From contig NZ_JAGPWC010000047.1 in the NCBI RefSeq assembly GCF_018119405.1, positions 1 through 38,358 of the forward strand: DNA of 38,358 bases. Direction: 5' to 3'. The notes below the pieces were generated by a model, which was not told the origin of the DNA, made no database searches, and was given only the letters and a program-made list of their open reading frames with translations. This document shows positions 9,464 to 18,130 of the stretch, piece by piece (position 1 is the first letter of the stretch; each line of letters opens with the position of its first letter). The position numbers and the translations under genes were made by a program. Origin of the DNA: Massilia sp. ST3. Its GTDB lineage: Bacteria; Pseudomonadota; Gammaproteobacteria; Burkholderiales; Burkholderiaceae_D.

Positions 9464-11602
9464 ATGAAAAAACTTTATCCGGCGTATTCGATCGCCGTCG
9501 CGGCGATGCTCCTGAGTGCTTGCGGTGGGCAGGACGAAGCAGTGGCGCCAGCGCCTACGGCCTCGTCGATGTCGGGTACCGGCGCGCAAACCGCAGCCGT
9601 CAGCGCGGAAGCCTATTATCCGGCGCTGCAGCAGATCTACATCGCCTACTTCGGCCGCCCGGCCGATCCGGGCGGGCTTGCCTTCTATGCCAAGAACCTG
9701 GCTGCCTCCGGCGCCCCGACCGAACTGCGCGCCCTGATCGACTCGGCCACGCCGAACACCCCGATCCGCGCCCTGCTCGACACCTTCGGCAACAGCGCCG
9801 AATCGAAAGCGCTGTACGGCACCGACACCACCGCCTTCCTCACCTCGGTCTACCGCAACGTGCTGGGGCGCACGCCCGACCGCGAAGGCTTGAGCTTCTG
9901 GAAAAAGAACATCGATAGCGGCGCGGTGCCTCCCGCCATCGCGGCCATCTGGATCCTGACTGGCGCCACCACGCCCGGCAACACCGATGGCGACCTGATT
10001 CGCGTCAAGCTGGCGGCGGCCAGCGCCTTTACCGGCGCCATGAAGTCGACCGAGCAGGCGGGCGCCTACGCCGGTCCCGGCGCCATCCTGCGCGCCCGCT
10101 CCTACCTGAGCAGCCTGAGTGTCGACCAGGACCTGACGCTCCTGCCCGGCGTAGGCGAGCGTGTCGTCGACGAACTGGTCATGGCGGCCCATCCGGGCAA
10201 GGTGATTTTCCGTGGCACCGTCGCCCTGGGCAACCCGGTGAAGGACGCCTGGGTCCAGGGATGGGACCAGGACGGCGTGCTGGGCGACGTCAAGAGCCTG
10301 GCCGACGGCACCTACCTGCTGTCGACCGACCTGGGGCGCAAGCTGCGTCCGCCGATCGTGTTCAAGGCGGAGTTCACCGCGCTCGGCAAGAAGTTCAATC
10401 TGTTCAGCATTTCCACCGATGAGAACGGGCGGAACGTGACCATGAACATCACGCCGGTCTCGGACATGATCACGCGCGCCTATATCCCGGCGCCGAACCT
10501 GCCGAACCTGGAAGACAAGCTGATCAACGAACCGAGCCGCCTCGAAAGCATCAAGGACACGGCCAAGAAAGTTTTCGGTCCGCTCCTGTCGTCGAACGCG
10601 CCCGATCCGATCAGCTCCTACATGGTGGCCGATCCGAAGGTCAACAAATGGGACGCCCTGCTCGAGAAGCTCGTGTTCACGCCGGAAGCGACGCAAACCA
10701 CCATCGCCTCGGTCGACGGCAAGGTGATCGCGACCGTGCCGGATGCCGAGCTGGTGAGCGGGATTGTTTCCGACCCGGTGAATTCCGTGGAGGCCTTCCG
10801 CGCCAACCAGGCGCGCGGACCGCTGACCGACCCCGTCACGCCGCATGTCAACACGGAGACCACTCCGCCAAGCCCGACACCGACGCCGACGCCGACGCCA
10901 ACCCCGGGCACGCTCCCGGCCCCGACCGGATTCTCGGCCGCGGCCACCGGCGGTTTGAAATTCAGGCTCAAGTGGAACCAGGTTCCCGGCGCGGACCGGT
11001 ATTACGTCTACCAGCAGAAAAATACGCCACCGGCCGTGGCGCCAGGCACTTACCAGAATGGCCAGCTGGTCCCTACCATGGCGACCGGCGGAAACAGCAC
11101 GGCCGACGTGGACTGGGATTACCAGGTCGACAGCCCTGGCCTGTACTACTGGATCATCGTGGCGGTGTCCGACAAGAACCAGACCACCACGTTCACGCTG
11201 GGTACGGTTTCCAATCCCGTCTCGCTGAATTTCGGCGAGCCGGCCCCTGCTGGCACCTTGACCGCCGATTCGCCCTGCTCGGAATGGCGCAAGGTGATTA
11301 CCGGCCGCCAGTGGACCATTACCGAGCACGTGAGGTCGAAATGGAGCGGCGACGCTCCGACCGGCGGCACCATGCTGGTCAGGGCGGACAACACGATGGT
11401 TGCGACCGGCCAGCCGTTCACGCACGAAAAATCCTTCACAGGCACGATGCTGATCGGGGAACTGTACGGCCGCTGCCGCTACTACCAGCACTCTATCGAA
11501 GGCTGGTCGCTGCGCCCCTTCTTCATGTGGTCCTACGAGAATGGCCGTGTGAAGGTGTCGTACGGCTCGGATAGCGCAGCCGAATATTTCATCTTGCAGT
11601 AA
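9464..11602 (+). CDS. DUF4214-domain lipoprotein with fibronectin-III-like region
   Basis: 712 residues from the ATG at 9464. A lipoprotein signal ends in the lipobox LLSAC (C20). Two DUF4214-type units follow: YYPALQQIYIAYFGRPADPGGL near residue 50 and FLTSVYRNVLGRTPDREGLSFW near 125. A Thr-Pro repeat linker at about 470-480 (DNA 10871-10904, a CCGACG-type tandem repeat) leads to a beta-rich, FnIII-like module (about 485-590). The C-terminal 110 residues are unassigned. DUF4214 occurs in large secreted or surface proteins, abundant in Massilia relatives. An in-frame TTG at 9437 is a weaker start. No strong ribosome site is visible. Exact role unknown. Confidence 0.82.
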   Translation: MKKLYPAYSIAVAAMLLSACGGQDEAVAPAPTASSMSGTGAQTAAVSAEAYYPALQQIYIAYFGRPADPGGLAFYAKNLAASGAPTELRALIDSATPNTPIRALLDTFGNSAESKALYGTDTTAFLTSVYRNVLGRTPDREGLSFWKKNIDSGAVPPAIAAIWILTGATTPGNTDGDLIRVKLAAASAFTGAMKSTEQAGAYAGPGAILRARSYLSSLSVDQDLTLLPGVGERVVDELVMAAHPGKVIFRGTVALGNPVKDAWVQGWDQDGVLGDVKSLADGTYLLSTDLGRKLRPPIVFKAEFTALGKKFNLFSISTDENGRNVTMNITPVSDMITRAYIPAPNLPNLEDKLINEPSRLESIKDTAKKVFGPLLSSNAPDPISSYMVADPKVNKWDALLEKLVFTPEATQTTIASVDGKVIATVPDAELVSGIVSDPVNSVEAFRANQARGPLTDPVTPHVNTETTPPSPTPTPTPTPTPGTLPAPTGFSAAATGGLKFRLKWNQVPGADRYYVYQQKNTPPAVAPGTYQNGQLVPTMATGGNSTADVDWDYQVDSPGLYYWIIVAVSDKNQTTTFTLGTVSNPVSLNFGEPAPAGTLTADSPCSEWRKVITGRQWTITEHVRSKWSGDAPTGGTMLVRADNTMVATGQPFTHEKSFTGTMLIGELYGRCRYYQHSIEGWSLRPFFMWSYENGRVKVSYGSDSAAEYFILQ

Positions 11603-11649
11603 GTAGGGCGATCTCAGCCGTACAGGTCGCGCAGGCGGTCGATCGACAG

Positions 11650-11675
11650 GGGCTCGAGGCATCGAGCCCTTGTTT
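11650..11675 (+). terminator. Probable terminator after the DUF4214 lipoprotein gene
   Basis: A perfect 8-bp stem (GGGCTCGA 11650-11657 with TCGAGCCC 11662-11669, loop GGCA) followed by TTGTTT. The U-tract is interrupted, so termination may be partial. It also argues that the next gene starts at 11703 rather than 11670. Confidence 0.6.
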
Positions 11676-11702
11676 GATCAGTGCGGCTACCAGCCCAGCA
11701 GC

Positions 11703-13604
11703 ATGTCTTCGAATTCCACACCCGGCGCCGTCCACGGACCGTCTACATCCGACGCCCTGCCCGTCATCGTCAGCTACGTGCTGGCCGCATCCAGCGTGCT
11801 GGCCGTCAAGCACAAGATCATGGCGGTCAGCGGCTACCGCATCGTGGCGCGCATCCTCGGCCTCGAGGAAGCCGCGCTGGGCCCGCTCCTGCGCATGCAG
11901 TTCTTCGCGCTCGACATCCTCGTCTTCGCCGCCGTCCTGCCCTGCGCCTTCTTGATCCTGGCCCGCGTGGCCGGCCGTACCGCAGCGGCGCGCACCAGCA
12001 TGCTCCTGTCGCTGATGCTTGTGCTGCTCGCCTTTGCCAATCTCCAGGCGCTGGGTTCGACGGGGAAGATGCTCTCCATCGACCAGCTCGCGCCGATGCT
12101 GGCCTGGGTGCGCGAGCGGCCAGGCGCCTTCTTCGACTACGTGAGCCCGGGCGCCCTGGCGCGCCTGGCCGTGCTGTTCCTGCTCGCGGCGGCCGCCTAC
12201 TGGCTGCGCGACCTGCCCTTCCTGGCCGTCGGCCGGCGCTTGGCCCGGCCGGCGGCAGCCCTGTGCGTGCTGCTGTCGTTCGCAGCAGCCGGCGGCATGG
12301 CGGCCCGCACCCTGCCCGCCTCCAACTTCCATGCCTCCGCGGGCGTCGACATGCTGAGCAGCCTCGTTTCACCGGGCAGCACAGGTGTCGGCGAGCCGGC
12401 GCTGGCACAGGCGCTGCAGGCGCTGCATTACCGCTGCGACGACCCCGCCCCGCAGGCGGCGCGGCGCCGCAACTTCGTCTTCTACGTCATGGAGACCATC
12501 CCCTACGAGCTGTACGCCTCGCAGCAGGCCGGCAGCCTGCCGGCGTTCAGGGCGCTGGAGAAATCCGCCTACGTAGCGACCCAGCATTATTCGACCTATC
12601 CGTTCACGAGTTACGCCCGCTTTTCGCTGTTCACTGGCCTGTATCCCTCGTTCAGGCTCGAGAAGACCCTCCCCTTGCAGGCGCACTATGCCTACCGGAG
12701 CGCGCTCGGGCTGCTGGCGGAGCAAGGCTACGACTTCAAGGTGTTCGATCCCGTCACCGTCCGCTACCCCGTGGACGACTGGGTCGTCCACCAGCTCGGC
12801 GGCGAAGTGGTGAGCGCCGGCCAGGCTTCGAGCGTGGCCGCACAGGATGAACGCGTCATCACCAAGGCCGTGGACCAGATCGCCCGTTCCGCGCAGGCTG
12901 GTACGCCGTTCGTCGTTGCCGTCCTGCCGCAGGTCTCGCATGGGCCCTGGCTGCCGGCGGGCGCCCCCAAGGGGGAGCTATACCGCGAGGGTGCAGCGAG
13001 GCTGCGGGAACTCGACCAGGGCCTGGCGCGCATCGTCGCCGCGCTCAAGCAGGCCGGCGTTTATGAGGACACGGTCCTGGTCGTGACGGCCGACCATGGC
13101 CTGCGTACCCGCAACGAGGCGCAGTTCCTGTCGACCGAGGTGCTCAACAGCGCTTCCTACCACGTGCCCATGATCATCCATGACCCGGCCTTGCAGACGA
13201 CCCACGCGGTGTCGCACCCGACCACCCACCTCGACCTGTCGCCGACGCTGCACTGCCTGTACGGACAGCGGCAGCAGGCCATCGACACCCAGGGCGTATC
13301 GATGCTCTCCGCGAGAGCCGTTTCGCGCACCGTCCATTTCGACGGCGCCTGGTACCACGGCAGCGAAGGGCTCTGGGATGGCGAACGGTTCTACAGCTAC
13401 AACCGCCAGCTTGGCCTCCTGTGGAGCAGCACGCGCTTCGATTTCAGCGATGCGACCCCGGTCGCGGACGAAGCGGTGCGCCGCCGGTTTGCCGAGCGGC
13501 TGCAGCAGCGCGAAGCCCTGCAGCATGCCTTGCTGGAGCGGCGCCCGCCGGTTCGCGCGGCCACCGTCTCGGCCGGACCCATGCCCGCGCCCCCTGTCCA
13601 GTAG
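11703..13604 (+). CDS. LtaS-like membrane sulfatase/phosphotransferase
   Basis: 633 residues. About five hydrophobic segments in the first 210 residues precede a large periplasmic alkaline-phosphatase-superfamily domain. Metal-site signatures: FYVMETIPYE (E264, T265), SYARFSLFTGLYPS (candidate Ser/Thr nucleophile region), SHGPW near 413 and VTADHG near 463. The architecture of five membrane helices plus a sulfatase fold is that of LTA-synthase/OpgB-type phosphoglycerol or phosphoethanolamine transferases. A Gram-negative would use it on periplasmic glucans or lipids, but the substrate is unknown. The frame is open upstream to a TTG at 11670; the ATG at 11703 lies after the hairpin and is preferred. 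Confidence 0.8.
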   Translation: MSSNSTPGAVHGPSTSDALPVIVSYVLAASSVLAVKHKIMAVSGYRIVARILGLEEAALGPLLRMQFFALDILVFAAVLPCAFLILARVAGRTAAARTSMLLSLMLVLLAFANLQALGSTGKMLSIDQLAPMLAWVRERPGAFFDYVSPGALARLAVLFLLAAAAYWLRDLPFLAVGRRLARPAAALCVLLSFAAAGGMAARTLPASNFHASAGVDMLSSLVSPGSTGVGEPALAQALQALHYRCDDPAPQAARRRNFVFYVMETIPYELYASQQAGSLPAFRALEKSAYVATQHYSTYPFTSYARFSLFTGLYPSFRLEKTLPLQAHYAYRSALGLLAEQGYDFKVFDPVTVRYPVDDWVVHQLGGEVVSAGQASSVAAQDERVITKAVDQIARSAQAGTPFVVAVLPQVSHGPWLPAGAPKGELYREGAARLRELDQGLARIVAALKQAGVYEDTVLVVTADHGLRTRNEAQFLSTEVLNSASYHVPMIIHDPALQTTHAVSHPTTHLDLSPTLHCLYGQRQQAIDTQGVSMLSARAVSRTVHFDGAWYHGSEGLWDGERFYSYNRQLGLLWSSTRFDFSDATPVADEAVRRRFAERLQQREALQHALLERRPPVRAATVSAGPMPAPPVQ

Positions 13605-13657
13605 CGCAGGGCGCCACCACACTGCACGCCGCGCCCGGCTGGAAGAAGCCGATCTTC

Positions 13658-13686
13658 TTGCTCAGCCATTCGTGCTGCGGTACCAT
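13658..13686 (+). promoter_or_regulatory. Candidate promoter of the mntP riboswitch transcript
   Basis: A TTGCTC -35 (13658-13663), 17-base spacer and TACCAT -10 (13681-13686). Transcription would start near 13693, just where the P1 stem of the riboswitch begins, which supports it despite the modest -10. Confidence 0.42.
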
Positions 13687-13693
13687 GCCTTAC

Positions 13694-13795
13694 CCCTTGG
13701 GGAGTAGCCTGCTTCCGTTATGGAAGTTTCCGCATCAACATACTTGACGCCCCGGCGTCATGGTGCGCAAGCCAGCCGGTTGGCAAGACCATGGG
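13694..13795 (+). promoter_or_regulatory. yybP-ykoY manganese riboswitch
   Basis: Hallmarks of the Mn2+-sensing yybP-ykoY aptamer are present in order: GGGGAGTAG (13699-13707), CATCAACATACTTG (13733-13746) and GGCAAGACC (13782-13790). P1 forms between CCCTTGG (13694-13700) and CCATGGG (13789-13795) with one T-T mismatch. It lies in the leader of mntP, the classic position in proteobacteria, where Mn2+ raises expression of the exporter. Confidence 0.88.
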
Positions 13796-13834
13796 CATGC
13801 AAGCGTGCGGTTCGGGCCACGCGTGCATGCCTTT
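13794..13834 (+). promoter_or_regulatory. Riboswitch expression-platform hairpin
   Basis: A 14-bp stem with a single A-G mismatch (13794-13807 with 13818-13831) is followed by TTTG. Its first two bases are also the last pairs of riboswitch P1, so the structures can compete. It may be a regulated terminator or a switch reaching toward the ribosome site; the short T-run leaves this open. Confidence 0.55.
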
Positions 13835-13857
13835 GTCATGCCCGATCGGAAAGCCTT

Positions 13858-14415
13858 ATGACCCTCACCGCCATGCTCATCCTGGGCCTTGCCATGTCGA
13901 CCGACGCCTTTGCCGTCGCGGTTGCCATGGGCGCCCGCCGCACCCACATTCCCCTCAACGAAGCACTGCGCACCGGCCTGCTGTTCGGGCTGATCGAAGG
14001 CTGTACGCCGGTCATCGGCTGGATGCTGGGCAGCGCGGCAGCCTCGTATGTGGCGGCGTGGGACCACTGGATCGCCTTCGTGCTGCTCTCCGGCCTGGGA
14101 CTGCGCATGATCCGGGAAGGCATGGGCGACCCGGAGGATGCCGGGGACGTGAGCGGGCGGCCGTTCTGGCTGCTGGTGCTGACCGGATTTGCCACCAGTA
14201 TCGATGCGCTGGTGGTCGGCTTCGGCCTGGCCTTCGCGGACACGAGCATCGTGACGCCCGCCGTGGCGATCGGCGTGGCGACGCTGTCGATGGTGACGCT
14301 GGGGCTGCTGATCGGCCACCGCGTCGGCGCGGTGGTCGGCAAACGTGAGGAAATTTTTGGCGGGCTGGTGCTGATTGTGGTCGGTTGCCTGACGCTCTGG
14401 GATCACCTTCGCTAG
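13858..14415 (+). CDS. mntP: Manganese efflux pump MntP
   Basis: 185-residue integral membrane protein with six predicted helices arranged as two related halves. The metal-coordinating motifs LGLAMSTDAFAVAVAMGA (first half) and LTGFATSIDALVVGFGLAF (second half) are the MntP/DUF204 signatures, with the conserved aspartates inside helices. It exports Mn2+ to protect against metal overload. The ATG at 13858 follows a GGAAAG ribosome site; the frame is open further upstream, but that DNA is the riboswitch. The riboswitch independently supports the function. Confidence 0.95.
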   Translation: MTLTAMLILGLAMSTDAFAVAVAMGARRTHIPLNEALRTGLLFGLIEGCTPVIGWMLGSAAASYVAAWDHWIAFVLLSGLGLRMIREGMGDPEDAGDVSGRPFWLLVLTGFATSIDALVVGFGLAFADTSIVTPAVAIGVATLSMVTLGLLIGHRVGAVVGKREEIFGGLVLIVVGCLTLWDHLR

Positions 14416-14437
14416 CTGGGCAGGACTGGCTGAACGC

Positions 14438-14470
14438 GTGGACGGCAAAGCCGTCCACCCTACGGTTTTT
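14438..14470. repeat. GTGGACGGC palindrome between convergent genes
   Basis: A 9-bp perfect stem (14438-14446 with 14450-14458, loop AAA) followed by CCTACGG and five T residues. It separates mntP from the facing PfpI-like gene and may terminate mntP. Its right arm and tail (CCACCCTACG) resemble the right end of the larger palindrome at 31471-31503, suggesting one repeat family. Confidence 0.6.
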
Positions 14471-14508
14471 CAGCCGGTCGAACCTCCCGGATCACCGTTG
14501 CACCATGC

Positions 14509-15114
14509 TTAAGAGGTCGGCCCCGGATCCGAGCCGGCCTGCTGGATCACCATCAGCTCCTTCATCAGCGCATTGTTGAACGCCGGGATGTCGGCCGGCT
14601 TGCGGCTCGTGATCAGCTTGCCGTCGACGACGACTTCGTCGTCCGTCCATTCCGCCCCGGCCTGTTTCAGGTCGTCCTGGATTTCCGGCCAGCTGGTCAG
14701 GTGCTTCGACTCGGCAATGCCCGCCTCGATCAAAGGCCAGGGACCGTGGCAGATCGCGGCGATCGGCCTGTCCTCGTCGCCGAATTCCTTGATGAAGCGG
14801 ATCGCGTCCTGGTTCTTGCGCAGCTCGGCCGGATTGCGTTCGCCGCCCGGCAGCAGCAGCGCGTCGAAGTCGGCGGGCCGCGCCTCGGAGAGGTTCATCT
14901 CGACCCGGAACTTGTCGCCCGGCTGGTCATGGTTGAAGCCCTGCACTTCCGCCCCCGCCGGCTTGGGCGAGATCAGGGTCACTTCCACGCCCAGCTGCTC
15001 CAGGAATTTGCGTGGCTCCGTATATTCGACCTGTTCGACGCCGTCGGTCATCAGGACGGCCACCCGCCGTCCTTTCAGGTCCTGCACCGTGGCCTGCTTG
15101 AGTTCTTCGCCCAT
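14509..15114 (-). CDS. DJ-1/PfpI-family protein (general stress protein type)
   Basis: 201 residues with the class I glutamine-amidotransferase-like fold. The nucleophile elbow is AAICHGPWPL with C122-H123, and the conserved glutamate lies in DGVEQVEYTEPR near residues 26-32. RVAVLMTDG opens the Rossmann-like sheet, and FDALLLPGGERNPAELR is a PfpI signature. Members act as deglycases, chaperones or peptidases under stress; which applies is unknown. A strong AAGGAGG ribosome site at about 15118-15124 fixes the ATG at 15114. The same frame is open far upstream only because it runs through tssG codons. Confidence 0.92.
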   Translation of the reverse strand: MGEELKQATVQDLKGRRVAVLMTDGVEQVEYTEPRKFLEQLGVEVTLISPKPAGAEVQGFNHDQPGDKFRVEMNLSEARPADFDALLLPGGERNPAELRKNQDAIRFIKEFGDEDRPIAAICHGPWPLIEAGIAESKHLTSWPEIQDDLKQAGAEWTDDEVVVDGKLITSRKPADIPAFNNALMKELMVIQQAGSDPGPTS

Positions 15115-15194
15115 ATGCCCTCCTTGCTGATTCGGTTGCTTGTCCAGGACGATTGTAGGGCGCTGGGCCGCGGCGCGTCGCGCGGATGACCCGT

Positions 15195-16208
15195 TCAAGC
15201 CAGCAGGTAGCAGAGGTCCTCGCGGTCGTGCTGATCGGCCGAGGTGGAAAGAAAGCCGTCCAGTCCCAGCCGGGTGGTGCCGTCCAGGCTGGCGCCATCG
15301 ACGTCCTCGCGGCGCAGCACCACCTGCAGCTCGCGGTAGGGAAGCTCGATGGCGAAACGGTCGAGCAGCGCGGCCAGCACGCGCGCGCCGCTGTGGCCGG
15401 GCAGGAAGCGCTCGAAGTCGAGGCTGGACACGGGCCCCACGCGGATGCGGATGCCGAGCTCGGGGCGCACCAGGCGCGCACCCACCGTGGCGCCGGCGCC
15501 CAGGGTACAGTTGTTGTCGGCCAGGCGGGTTCGCAGCGCGCTGTCCAGCACGTCCCAGCGGCCGGTGAACTGCCGTACCTGCACCGGCACTCCCAGGTAG
15601 CCGGCCAGCACGCCGGCGATCATCCCGGCGGGCACGGCGCGGCAGCGCAACTGGGCGGCGAAGCGGGCCAGGCTGGCCGGAGGCAGCGCGTCCGGGTGCG
15701 GCGCCTCGTCCGCCTGGCGCGGCGCCGTGCCCGCGATGGCCAGCAGCAGCGGCAGGTAGCGGTCGCGTCCGTCCTCGGTCCCGCCACGCAGCCGGTACTT
15801 GCACCATGCCCGGTAGAACAGCGCCAGCTGCCGTCCCGAGAACATGTCGAAGAAGGCGCGCGCGCTGGCGTCGCCGGTCGCGGCTTCCCAGGCGGCGATG
15901 CGCTCCGTGTAGTGCAGGGGCAGCGTCCCCGCCGCGCCGAGCAAGCCCATCAGCAAGGGACGCACCTCGACCGCCGGGCGCTCTTCGGCCGTGCCGCACT
16001 CGATGGCCTCGATGTCGCCCGCGGGAAACGCCAGGCCGAGGCTGTTGCGGAACCGGATGACCTCGCCCAGCGCCCGCTCCGGCGCGATCCCCTGGCGCGC
16101 GAGCCAGCGCAGCAGCAGCCGCATGGCCTGGAAAAACTCGACGCGCTGCGGCTGGGCGAACAGCCGCCCGATCACACCAGGCTCAGGTCGCCGTTGCGCG
16201 CTTCGCAT
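15195..16208 (-). CDS. tssG: Type VI secretion baseplate protein TssG
   Basis: 337 residues matching the TssG (ImpH/VasB) pattern: FFQAMRLLLRW near the N-terminus, VIRFRNSLGLAFPAGDIEAIE, the FFDMFSGRQLALFYRAWCKYR motif, and a C-terminal GPVSSLDFERFLPG segment. In other systems TssG joins two TssF copies and TssK in the baseplate wedge. The chosen ATG at 16208 overlaps the end of tssF by 37 bases, typical translational coupling for this pair. No tssE, tssB, tssC, hcp or vgrG is in the window. Confidence 0.93.
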   Translation of the reverse strand: MRSAQRRPEPGVIGRLFAQPQRVEFFQAMRLLLRWLARQGIAPERALGEVIRFRNSLGLAFPAGDIEAIECGTAEERPAVEVRPLLMGLLGAAGTLPLHYTERIAAWEAATGDASARAFFDMFSGRQLALFYRAWCKYRLRGGTEDGRDRYLPLLLAIAGTAPRQADEAPHPDALPPASLARFAAQLRCRAVPAGMIAGVLAGYLGVPVQVRQFTGRWDVLDSALRTRLADNNCTLGAGATVGARLVRPELGIRIRVGPVSSLDFERFLPGHSGARVLAALLDRFAIELPYRELQVVLRREDVDGASLDGTTRLGLDGFLSTSADQHDREDLCYLLA

Positions 16209-18019
16209 CGCAGCAGTTCCTTGTTGGCCTGGCCGCCCTGGCTGGATACCAGTACCAGCCGCGTGAAGCTGTTGACGTGGACCGACAGGCCGAAGAAGCG
16301 GCTGGCGACCTGGGCGAAGACGGCCAGGCTGCTGCCCGCGAAGGCTTCCTCGTCGACCGTCAGCGTGATCTCGGCGCCATGCACCAGGCTGGCGCCGTAG
16401 CGGTTGCGCAGCCAGGCGGTGCTGGGACGGCCGCGCACGCCCAGCACCCCCGCGATCTGGCGCTGGGTGGCGGCCGTGCGCGGCAGGTCGTAGAGCGCCA
16501 GCGTCTCGCGGAAGGCGTCCAGGTCGGCCAGCGAGCGGTGGTTCAGCGCCAGCTGGGTCACCAGGCGCCAGTGGGTGCCGCCGCGGCTGGCGAAGCGCAG
16601 CGGCGCGCTCGGCTTGCGCAGCAGCCGGATCGGCAGCCCGCCGGTGGCGGTCTCGCTCATCAGGTCGCCGCCGGGTGCGCCGTAACCGGCCGCGCAGGCA
16701 TGCTGGCCGTTGCTGCAGGTCAGGTTGATCGAGGCGACGCTCGATTCGTCCCCGGCCAGCGAGAACTCGTCGTCGGTGAAGGCGATCTTCATGCGGTGGC
16801 GGCGGTCGCCGCGGTCGTCGCGCCGGGCGAACCAGTAGCGCTGGCCGCGCCCGCCTCCCTCGCCATGGCGCAAGCCGTAGTAGGGCCGGTACTCGACGCT
16901 GCTCGCCTTGCCGCCCGCGCTCCTGAGCACGTGCACGCTGTCGATGCTGTAGACCTCGATGCCGTCCTCGTGCTTGCCCGGGATGACGTCGTACATCGTG
17001 GCGCGCTGGGTAATGCGCACCGGACTGGCGGGCTGCGCGAACAGGTTGACCACGGGTGCGCAACCGGGCAGCAGGTGCGACGCGGACAGGGTCTTCAGGA
17101 TGCGCGCGGCGTTCGCCTCGGCATGCAGCCCGGCGAGCACGACGTGCAGGGTGAAGCGGCGCGCCCCCGCCGGCAAGGCGCCGGCCAGGGCGGCCAGGTC
17201 GAGATCGATGAAATGGAATTTCTCGGGGAAGGCGAAGTATTCGCTCAGCAGGCGGTAGGCCGGATGGCTGTGCGGCGGGGCCGGGACCAGCGCGTCATCC
17301 TCGTCCAGTCCGCCGAGCGACAGCGGGAAGCGCTCCAGCCTGCGCCAGGTGTCCATGCCGTCGGCCTCGACATAGGTGGCGATGCTCGCCATGAACAGGG
17401 TGTCGAGCAGCGCGGAACTCAGCAGGCTGTCGCCGTCCACGTAGAGCCGCAGGCGCTGCAGGCCGAGCTGGTGCAGCATGCGCGCCGGCATGGCGCTGTC
17501 GATGGTGATGCCGATGCGCGCGCTGGCCCGCGCCGGCAGGCGCAGCCTGGGCGGCGCGTGCAGCGTCGGATCGAACCAGGCGCGCGCCACCGTCACCGGA
17601 GCGACGGCCAGCGCGCTCGTGGTGCGGAAGCGGCAGGGCGTGCCCTTGCCGTTCAGCGAGCTCATCTCGGTGCCGCGCGGAACGACGTGGACATGCTCGG
17701 GCTTGAGGCTGCGGCCGGCCGCATCCACGCCCGCATCCACGCGCGCGATCGAGCAGGACGGAATGCCGTGCAGGAAGTGCGGATACAGGCTGCCCAGCAG
17801 GGCTTCGGTGAGTTCCGGATAATCGTCGTCGAGCTTCTTGGCGGTGCGCGCGTTGAGCAGCGCGCAAGCCTGGATCAGGCGCCGGATGTGGGGATCTTCG
17901 CTGCCTTCCGCGCCCAGCCCGAGGGCGTCGGCCAGCTTGGGGTATTGCTGGGCCAGTTCGCGGCCGACCGTGTTCAGGTAGACCAGTTCGCGTTCGTAAT
18001 AAGGCAGCAGCTCTTCCAT
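16172..18019 (-). CDS. tssF: Type VI secretion baseplate protein TssF
   Basis: 615 residues, the usual TssF (ImpG/VasA) length. The opening MEELLPYYERELVYLNTVGRELAQQYPKLA and the following DPHIRRLIQACALLNARTAKKLDDDYPELTEALLGSLYPH are strongly family-specific. Further TssF features are the FPEKFHFIDLDL segment in the middle and SLAVFAQVASRFFGLSVHVNSFT near the C-terminus. TssF forms the wing-like dimer of the baseplate. A GGAGGGAG ribosome site lies before the ATG. It is downstream of cbpA-cbpM on the same strand and overlaps tssG. The coding frame is intact. Confidence 0.96.
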   Translation of the reverse strand: MEELLPYYERELVYLNTVGRELAQQYPKLADALGLGAEGSEDPHIRRLIQACALLNARTAKKLDDDYPELTEALLGSLYPHFLHGIPSCSIARVDAGVDAAGRSLKPEHVHVVPRGTEMSSLNGKGTPCRFRTTSALAVAPVTVARAWFDPTLHAPPRLRLPARASARIGITIDSAMPARMLHQLGLQRLRLYVDGDSLLSSALLDTLFMASIATYVEADGMDTWRRLERFPLSLGGLDEDDALVPAPPHSHPAYRLLSEYFAFPEKFHFIDLDLAALAGALPAGARRFTLHVVLAGLHAEANAARILKTLSASHLLPGCAPVVNLFAQPASPVRITQRATMYDVIPGKHEDGIEVYSIDSVHVLRSAGGKASSVEYRPYYGLRHGEGGGRGQRYWFARRDDRGDRRHRMKIAFTDDEFSLAGDESSVASINLTCSNGQHACAAGYGAPGGDLMSETATGGLPIRLLRKPSAPLRFASRGGTHWRLVTQLALNHRSLADLDAFRETLALYDLPRTAATQRQIAGVLGVRGRPSTAWLRNRYGASLVHGAEITLTVDEEAFAGSSLAVFAQVASRFFGLSVHVNSFTRLVLVSSQGGQANKELLRCEARNGDLSLV

Positions 18020-18130
18020 CGTGGCTCCCTCCGTGCCGACTCCTTAAGGTCGGGCAGATCGGAGATGGACGCTTTGCGGGCGCGCAAGGCTTGCGTGGAC
18101 GCGCCGGCAGCAAAGATGCCGGCCCTGCGG

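Noticed and set aside
10871..10904. CCGACG-type tandem repeat as a possible CRISPR or phase-variable tract
   Set aside because: It encodes the in-frame Thr-Pro linker of the lipoprotein; the 6-bp unit cannot shift the frame and there are no spacers.
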